Assembly: GCF_004359215.1 (NCBI RefSeq)
Contig: NW_027152062.1
Span: 121,284-185,283, forward strand
From: Bremia lactucae
Lineage: Eukaryota > Oomycota > Peronosporomycetes > Peronosporales > Peronosporaceae
Reading direction: 5' to 3'
DNA length: 64,000 nucleotides
Positions 56,814 to 64,000 of the stretch are shown here, piece after piece. Every line of letters starts with the position of its first letter. Within the stretch, counting starts at the first letter, position 1. A program made the position numbers and the translations under genes. The notes beneath the pieces were generated by a model. The model was not told the DNA's origin and did not search any database. It worked only from the letters and a program-made list of their open reading frames with translations.

Positions 56814-57177
56814 GGAGATATTATTCGCATCGGAGTTTTTATTATCCGGTTTTTCTAAAAAAAGAATAGATTCAGCAGATGCATACGGCAAACACCCCTG
56901 ACTTTCTCAAATCTATTATTAGCTGAAGAAACATACCGATCAATTGCGATAGCAAAAAAGCTCTTCAAGCTCACTCTGAAGCTGAACAATACGATATTTG
57001 CACTATTCGCTCAGAAGGTATGGAAAGGGTTTGGAACAGCCAATGAGGAGCATTCTTTTTGGTTATAAATATCATGGGCTACAAGTATGAGGGACATGGC
57101 GCAAGGCCTGCACAGAAATTAAGGAAAACAGGTTGCCCTTTAGAGTGAAACTAGTACGGGATTGTGCTGGGTTTCGT
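56814..57177. other. Intergenic between LTR remnants
   Basis: AT-rich, no gene seen. Confidence 0.4.
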
Positions 57178-57604
57178 TGTAACGGGGCACTGCCGACTTG
57201 TACTGCTTCAGTACAAGTCCACTTCGCACTGCCTCAGTGCAAGTGGTACTTCACGTACACTAGTACGTGCAGAGGAAGACTCTCTAAAACACTAGCTTTA
57301 AAGAGTATTAATTAAAAAGGTATTAATATAATTAAGTTTTTCTTGTCTATCTACTTAATACTAACATAATTATAAACTAATACAAAATGTGTACTAGAAG
57401 TCTTATCTGTCTTTCTCTTTGCGCGCGTCCAGTGCTGACTGGACCGCGGAGCAAGTCAATATAATGGTCTACATCTACCAATGGATAAGCTTTTAGAATA
57501 TTATCATGTAAAGAAATATTCTCCAAATGTTCTCTACCTTTTAAGTAATGTATTAATTTACAATCTTTAAGTGTTAATTTCATGTAACGAAACACACTGT
57601 TACA
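57178..57604 (-). mobile_element. Lineage A 3' LTR (copy A3)
   Basis: 427 bp from TGTAACGGGGCACTGCCGAC to ACACACTGTTACA. On its right, TCACCCCTCCCTTAAACG reads on the minus strand as a polypurine tract ending at the LTR. Confidence 0.85.
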
Positions 57605-57735
57605 TCACCCCTCCCTTAAACGACAATCACTCTGACTGTCATTGGGTAGAGTGGTCGCTATAAGACCACTATATTAAAACGATGTTGATTGGTCAGATTC
57701 ATCATTTTTAATTTCATCGCATAGTTAACAAGTCC

Positions 57736-59545
57736 ATGCGGTATGCGAATAGTGCGGCGCCTTCGGCTGCGGTTCATGCAGCCGCGGGCGACGCATTATT
57801 GTCTCTTGCGGCAGACGTTCCGTCTGCTTTAATGTCATCTTCTCCCGCAACTCTAAATGTTGCGGGTGCACGTGGTGATACATTACGTGAATGCGACCCC
57901 TCTACGGAGGTCGACTACGAATGCGAGTCGGACGAAATGGCCGACTCGGGGAGAGCAAAACAGTCGCCTGATCGTCGTCAGGCGGCTGACTATGAGCCTT
58001 CGAATGAGGGGGCTCATTCGGGTAGACGTGCTGATAGCATTCGCTACAGCATGTTCGGTTCCGACGATGAGGATGATTCCTCATCGCCTGTCCGTCTCCC
58101 GTGCCATCAACCGCACGTATTTCTGTGCGTGGTGATGACGATGTCGTAAGCCATCGCAATAAAAGTTCTTGTGGTACCCCCGCTTCAATGGGTTCCACTC
58201 AGGGGATCGTAGACACTAAAATGTCTCGTCTTGCCCCTGAGAAGAAGCCGTGGCTTTTGCCCGAGCAGCTAATTAATAGCTTGTCTGGAGAGACTACTCC
58301 TCACAATAAATATCCTTTTTGTTGCGACAAAGCTACATGGCCTTAATCCCAGCGCGAAGAACTTTCGCGCTGAGGAAGATTTTTATCTCGATGCTTGTCT
58401 CTCTCAATCCGAGTACTCACATCGAGGACATTTCCTTCGATGAGCTGCTGATAACCCGTTTGTTCTCTGCAAAATTACCGCTGACCGAATATCGGTCACG
58501 TAATCGTCATCGGTGACGAGTACGCAGATCTGCTTGATTCTACAACTGTGCCGATCTCCCAAGAACCGCTTGGGTTCAAAATTTCTTGCAATAGACTACC
58601 GCTACCATTGATCTATCTGCCTCGACCGCCATTGATGTATGGATATGAGACGTAAGAGGATGATGTCAATGTCAAAGACATTGGAAGCGAAGCCTGGCTT
58701 TAAAGACTTAACGCGATTCGCGTTAAGTTTGAGAAACGAACTCAACCGGTGCAAGGTATAAATTGCATCGGTCGTCACGTGAGGCAGGACTTCCATGCCT
58801 CACGTGGGGTGATCCCTGGCCGTGTTGTGTTGACAACACGAAGTAAGTAAAAGGGGATGTCTATTCGCTTTCTTCGCCCTGGGGAAGAACTCGCATCTAT
58901 ATCGAGATGCGCGATGCGATTAACGTTTTGCAATCGATTTACATGCGCCAGGGGCGCGTGTTTTTCGATGGACCTTCTGATCCATCGGATGGGTCTCGTT
59001 ATACTGACGGACGAGGCCCTCAACGTCAACAATCAACTGGGAACAAGGCCCAGCTGTCATATGAAGGCGGATAACCAAGCCAGCGAACAAAATAAATCGT
59101 TCGCTGCCCTTCACATCACATTGATTTTGGATACGTTCCACAAGGAAACGTTGACCACCGTGGGAATCCACCAGTGTTTGTGGCGGAGGAGAAAAATAGA
59201 TCCGATCCATGTGTCGGAACTAGAGTCGAAGATTAACAAATTCGATCGCTTCCTCCATGATTTGGAGGAAGGACTTGATCACGAGCGCGGTAAGCGTCTC
59301 CGGTGCAGGCTCATCATATCGAACGGTTGGAAGACCGTTCGAAGATTGCGTACTCCATGTTGGAGTACGAACGGAATTATCACGCTCTTCGTGATGAACT
59401 GTTGTCGCTTCATCGCGGTTTCGAGGATATTCGGACCCGACATGAGAATCTCCAGGTTCAGCATGAGAATCTGGTTCGTGACCACAAGAATCTTTTAGGG
59501 ATTTTCAGGGTGGTCAGATCCATCCCGGAAGAAACCGCGTACTGA
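57736..59545 (+). pseudogene. Lineage A antisense ORF, most complete copy (A3)
   Basis: Starts at the ATG at 57736 and can be followed, with a few frameshifts (for example near 58100), to the end at 59545. Order: Ala-rich N-terminus, VDYECESDE, RQAADYEPSNE, GSDDEDD, PEKKPWLLPEQLINSLSGET (58240-58300), a poorly conserved middle, then the coiled coil (YEPERNYHALRDEL-type heptads, LQVQHENLVRDHKNLLGI). It is opposite to pol and overlaps the integrase end (59458) by about 90 bp. Intact length would be about 600 residues. No known domain. Confidence 0.55.
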
Positions 59546-61139
59546 TGGTACAGGCGGAGCCGACCAACGTAAAACGTAGGATGCGTTCGCATCCTACATG
59601 GCAATTCTATTGTGTACGCATTGCCTCTGCGATGTAGTACACGGAAAAGTCCAATGAATTTGGGTAGTGGTTTACTGCTACCCACATTAGTGACTACAAG
59701 CTTAGGTAAGTTTGCCGTAGAGAGTAGTACTAGGTCATAAACTTTAAATGAAAGAACGTTTGCTCTTCCATATTTTTCTGCGTTCCGTTTCTGACGGTCT
59801 AATGCGTTAGCAATGGAATCCTGTACGAAACGGATTACTGATTCTCGAGTCAGCAGAAATTCCTCTGCTAACTCATTTGTTTTGTCTTTTTCAGTGCGCT
59901 TTGTGCGCACTGCCATGAGAGTTTTCTCATCTTCGATGTCGAAGCAATCGACATCGACATCATTCGCGTCGTTAATAACTTCGACGCGGGATGAGCATGA
60001 GTCAGAAATGGTTTTGCTCGTGCGAGTCCACCCTCCCTTAAACTAGAGGATCCCTCTAATTGGGTGGGTATACGAGGATGGCGTAAGCCATTCACGAAGA
60101 ACATTGTATGCGTTGTAGACGCATGCACCGAATAATTGATGGCGAATTCGACCATCGGTAAATACTCGCTCCAATTCGGATACGATTGGACGTAACCTCG
60201 ACGCATCTCTCCGAGGACGCGATTTACGCGTTCCGTCTGACCATCTGTCTCTGGATGATCAGAAGTTGACAAAGTCAGCCGTGTTCCGAGAGATCGGAAC
60301 ACGGATTGCCAAAACGCCGCCTTAAACCGTGGATCTCTATCCGAGACCAATCCACGGGGTAACCCGTGGAGTTTGAATACGTGTCGATAAAGACACGGGC
60401 ACAGCCCGGAGCCGTGATCGACCCTGGTACTGCAGCAAGATGTACCATCTTGCTAAATCTGTCTACAAAACCAAGGATGCCATTGTTTTTGTGATCGTCA
60501 TCGGGAAATCGAAGACGAAGTCCATAGATACGGACTGCCAACACTCTGCCGGAAGTGGTAGAGGTTGAAGAGGTGCACGGGATGAAGGGCTAGGCTTCAC
60601 CCGTTGACATACGTCGCAAGCACGAATGAACTTGCGCACAAACTGATACTGGCGGGGCCAGTAAAAGTCGACTTACGTGAGGTAAGTTTCTCACGTCCAC
60701 GATGCCACTTGTTGGTGCATCGTAACACTCATACATGATGCGCAAGCGCAAATCATTGTGAGTTGGAACGACGACAGGTAGAGTGTCGCCGGCAACGGCT
60801 ATGTAATACAAGAAGCCGTTGCGTGTTGTGTATTTATCTGATGACGATCAATATAAGGCCGCTAAATCTTTAAAAGATTTATCGGATAGATTCATTAGGT
60901 GATCCATTAAACGCAGAAGGTCCTTATCTTCTGCGTAGGCTTTCTTTATGTCATCAAACAAGGTTGATGACGGAACACTTACAATGAGTGTTGCAACAGT
61001 GAAATTATTTTCACTGTTAGAATGCGCTGCCGGCTCAAAATCGGGTCGGCGTGATAATGCATCCGCGACGACATCAAGTCGTCCTGGTTTATATCCACGG
61101 AGGAAATATATTCCGCGAAGGAAGACAACCATCTTGCCA
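59458..61139 (-). pseudogene. Lineage A integrase and RNase H remnant (copy A3)
   Basis: Integrase core at 60544-59868 shows GFVDRFSKMVHLAAVPGSI, VSDRDPRFKAAFWQS and [14 protein letters not shown]; the GPY/F-type module is at 59740-59600 (FIGLFRVLHRRGNAYTIELP). RNase H at about 61200 has HVVCDAN and then jumps to SLRTTVNSP: some 200 bp present in A1 are missing, at a short repeated GACGCA-type sequence. Confidence 0.7.
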
Positions 61140-61299
61140 TTCTTTGTGAGGGGTATGGACTATTTACAGTCGTGCGTAAAGACGCATTGGCGTCACAGAC
61201 CACATGGAATGGTCTGTCTTGATCTGCAATCGCCAAGATGGGCGATTGCATCAAGCTTTGCTTGATACCTTCAAACGAACGCTGACAATCAGCGTTCCA

Positions 61300-63360
61300 T
61301 AACCATTTCTCGTCTTTTTTCAAGAGACGAGAGAGATGAACTGTCATCTCTGCATAATTGCGAGAGTACTTGTGCAAGTACGCCGCTAAACCAAGGAACT
61401 TTCTAAGTCCCTTGACATCGACTGGAACTGGCCAGTCGGTGATTGCCTTGATCTTTTCGGGATCGGGCGCACGCTGTGTTTCCCGACGATGCACCCAAGA
61501 AGTGGTATTTCGCTTGCAGCGAATATATACTTCTTGAGATTTTCGAACAACTCATGCTTTCGCATAAGTGTAAGAACCTGGTGAACGTGAGTTTTATGAA
61601 CTTTCACGTCCGTCTTACCGTCCATGGCCCGGCTATGGACGAGTACATCGTCGAAATAACTCGGTGCGAATTCCCGCATCGGTCTCAACAGATTTTTTAC
61701 ACATCTGTTGAATATTGCAGGGGCATTACTAAGCCCCTGTAGTATTACTAGCCATTCCCAGAGCATCCCACTGGGAGTGCTCACTGCTGTGTACGAGATT
61801 TCCCGTTCACGCATAAGGATTTGATAGAACCCATCCATCGGATTTATAGACGAAAAGATCGTACTCCTAGACATACCATCTATGATTACGTCTTTTCTAG
61901 GTATCGGCGTTTAAGCCGGCACCGTTGCAGCATTCAGTTTATTAAATGCGCGCACTATCCGCCACCCTCCTGTGGCCTTTCACACACAGAAGGTCGGAGA
62001 GCTATATGGGGAGGTTGACTCCCTTACATGACTCGCTTTTAATCGATCAATAAATAATTTATCGATAGCAAGTACTTGTAAACGAGACAGTGGCCAGTGC
62101 TACATGAAACAGTACTTCGAGCCCGGTTTGAGCTCGATCTCATGTCGAGTGCCTTTATCCTAAGGCAACTCGCATGGTACTGTTTCAGGGAATACATCCC
62201 TGAATTCAATCAAATCATCATATAAAGGATTTGTCTTAAGTGACTCTTAGGATTGAGTAGTACATCTCTCAATCCGAGTCTTCACATCGAGGACACTTTC
62301 GTCCATCAATGACTGCTGAGAACCCGTTCGTTCTCTGCAAAAATTACCGCTGACCGTATATCGGTTCCGTATTCGTCCTCTGTGACGAGTACGCAGATCT
62401 ACTTGATTCTACCACTATACAGATCTCTCAAGAACCGCTTGGGTTATAGGGTTGGTAATTGAGTTATCTCCGAAGTTAACTTCAGAGGCGTATAAAGATA
62501 AAGAGTAAAAGCGCCTACTCTTGATCCGTCATTAACCAAGACATTCAATGTCTCGGTTTCTTCCTGGGATTTATCCACAGGCTGCCGAGGGATCAATCCG
62601 TCGGGATGCTGAAGTCTAGTCACTTCAGCATTAACTAATTGAGGGGGTTTCTCCTCAAATACGTGGGGACCTCTTCCCTCAACGTCTTCCGAGTGTGATT
62701 GCGCTATCACAGTCGGGTCCACTACGGTCGACTCTCTACTCGACCTTGGATCATCGTGTTGTCCCTTTTGGGCAACCGGTATGCTCCTTGAATGTCGCCC
62801 ACTAAGCGTACATTCATGTCCCAATCCACTCGATCTTTTCGAGTGGTGGACCTTCGGCGCTGCCTGTGCATTAACACAGCCGCCGGCAGCTGACTCCACA
62901 GGGTGGTTGGTAATCACACTGTGATCTCGTGTAGTCGTACTAACGACCGTACCACAAGTGAGACCATCGCACTCACTAATAGTACATTCACACGCTTGTG
63001 GACACTCCAAGACGCTCACCAGATGGCCATCTGATGAACAAGCGGCAGGCATCTTTACGGATCGATGCTGCCAGCTGATCCTTGGCTCATATTCTGAGCT
63101 AAGGTAGACCTACGATGACATCAGTTTTGTCATCCTAATCCAGTACGATGAAACTATCATCTTACTGTAAATCGTTTAACGTGTAGTGAAATTTCACTAC
63201 GCATTTCATTACTGTTATCGATGCGCCTGTCGCTAGACGCCGTCATCCTCGTTGGAGGGATGCCGCGCTCAACATATTTGTGCCTACGACCCTCTAGCGA
63301 CTGGCGACAGATAAAGTTATTCGAACGCTCCACAATCCACTAGGGCTCTAAGTGGCAAAT
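61300..63360 (-). pseudogene. Lineage A RT and protease-RT linker (copy A3)
   Basis: RT at 61874-61386: FSSINPMDGFYQILM, LQGLSNAPAIFNRCV, the intact SYFDDVLVHS box and IPLLGCIVGKHSVRP. The linker at 63052-62444 lacks the RT-fragment insertion found in A1 and A2. Frameshifts break the rest. Confidence 0.75.
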
Positions 63361-64000
63361 CATTTGTCACTTTTAACTTCAAGGTGATGAGGGATACATC
63401 ATCGCCAGGTGCAGAGACACATAATGCTTGTGTGTTTGGAGCAACTTTCGTCAAGAGATTTAAAAATTCTCTTGAAGTTGCTGAATCAGTATGGCGCTGC
63501 GCTCTTACTGACCCCGCCGTTTTTTTGGCGGTCCGCCTCGCTGTTGTGATTTCGCAACAACGTCGGACCCGCACCGTTGCCCTTTTTGGCATTCGGTCCA
63601 TAAAAAATTACGTTTAGTACTTCTCGGTACTGGGCGTGGGGCGCACTCATGAGAGTAGTGTCCTAACTTTTGACAGCGATTGCATTTCTGCAATCGCTTA
63701 TTGTTCTAAAAGTGAGGTTTCTAGTTTTCGACATAAGAGAGGTCCATAGGTTCTGGGCATCCAATCTTGTGTCGTCTTGGAGGACGATACGATGACGAAC
63801 TAATGTGAGCCTGTCTCAAGCTTTGGTCCTCCTGTTCCGCAACGGATATTGCTTTTTCAAGCGTATCCAGTTCCAAGCGGAGCAGGTGGGTCTTCACGGG
63901 ACCATCCGTAAGACTTGCATGAACACCGTAATCAGCGTGTGTCATGAACTGGGTTGTTGGTGTTACAACTCGCTAAAAGTTGTATGTGCTGGGCATAAGC
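63361..64000 (-). pseudogene. Lineage A gag end and protease start (copy A3)
   Basis: Zinc knuckle CNRCQKLGHYSHEC near 63680 is intact. The protease start reads ALVDCGAFE near 63330, keeping Asp-Cys-Gly-Ala. Gag continues past the window end. Confidence 0.7.

Larger units (their letters stand above)
57178..64000 (-). mobile_element. Lineage A Gypsy copy A3 (runs off window)
   Basis: Minus-strand element with a 3' LTR on the left, the nearly whole opposite-strand ORF, then integrase, RNase H, RT, protease and gag to the window edge. It gives the clearest view of the lineage A layout. It keeps the RT box lost in A1 and A2 but lacks part of RNase H. Confidence 0.87.

Overview
The window looks like a contig from a plant-pathogenic oomycete, probably a downy mildew or Phytophthora relative (Peronosporales); I cannot name the species. 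Reasons: short introns of about 50-100 nt in otherwise compact genes; a PX-domain AGC kinase, ALKBH8, a GH81 glucanase and a focadhesin-like gene; a small secreted protein with an RxLR-like RYLK...EER leader; and many chromovirus-like Ty3/Gypsy elements. The species call is inference; the gene content is read from the sequence.

Layout. 1-947: end of a Gypsy element of lineage A. 1433-3694 (-): PX-AGC kinase. 4036-5995 (-): a six-exon gene whose first exon joins a Pipsqueak-type HTH to a class I/II aminotransferase, with one frameshift. 6583-18509: nested and truncated Gypsy elements (lineages A, B, C) around a 100-N gap and one unknown fragment. 18949-19374 (-): candidate RxLR-like effector alone between repeat blocks. 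21089-36538: element C remnant, element B copy B1, element A copy A2, abutting each other. 37153-56586: a host gene island with ALKBH8 (+), a multi-spanning membrane protein (+), an 11-exon helical-repeat gene (+), GH81 (-) and a focadhesin-like gene (-). 57178-64000: element A copy A3, running off the window.

The most unusual signals lie in the Gypsy elements. (1) All three lineages carry an extra ORF on the strand opposite to pol, between the integrase and the 3' LTR; in copy A0 it is open for 225 codons up to the window edge. (2) The coding parts of lineages A and C are packed with short perfect inverted repeats, about one per 40 bp, which I did not see in the neighbouring host genes. (3) Copies A1 and A2 share a near-identical 3.23-kb block inside otherwise diverged elements, and in it the RT active-site box is deleted and an RT fragment is inserted upstream.

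Host genes are housekeeping or signalling (wobble-uridine tRNA modification, kinase, wall glucanase, large alpha-solenoids). They show no operon-like functional coupling, as expected for a eukaryote.
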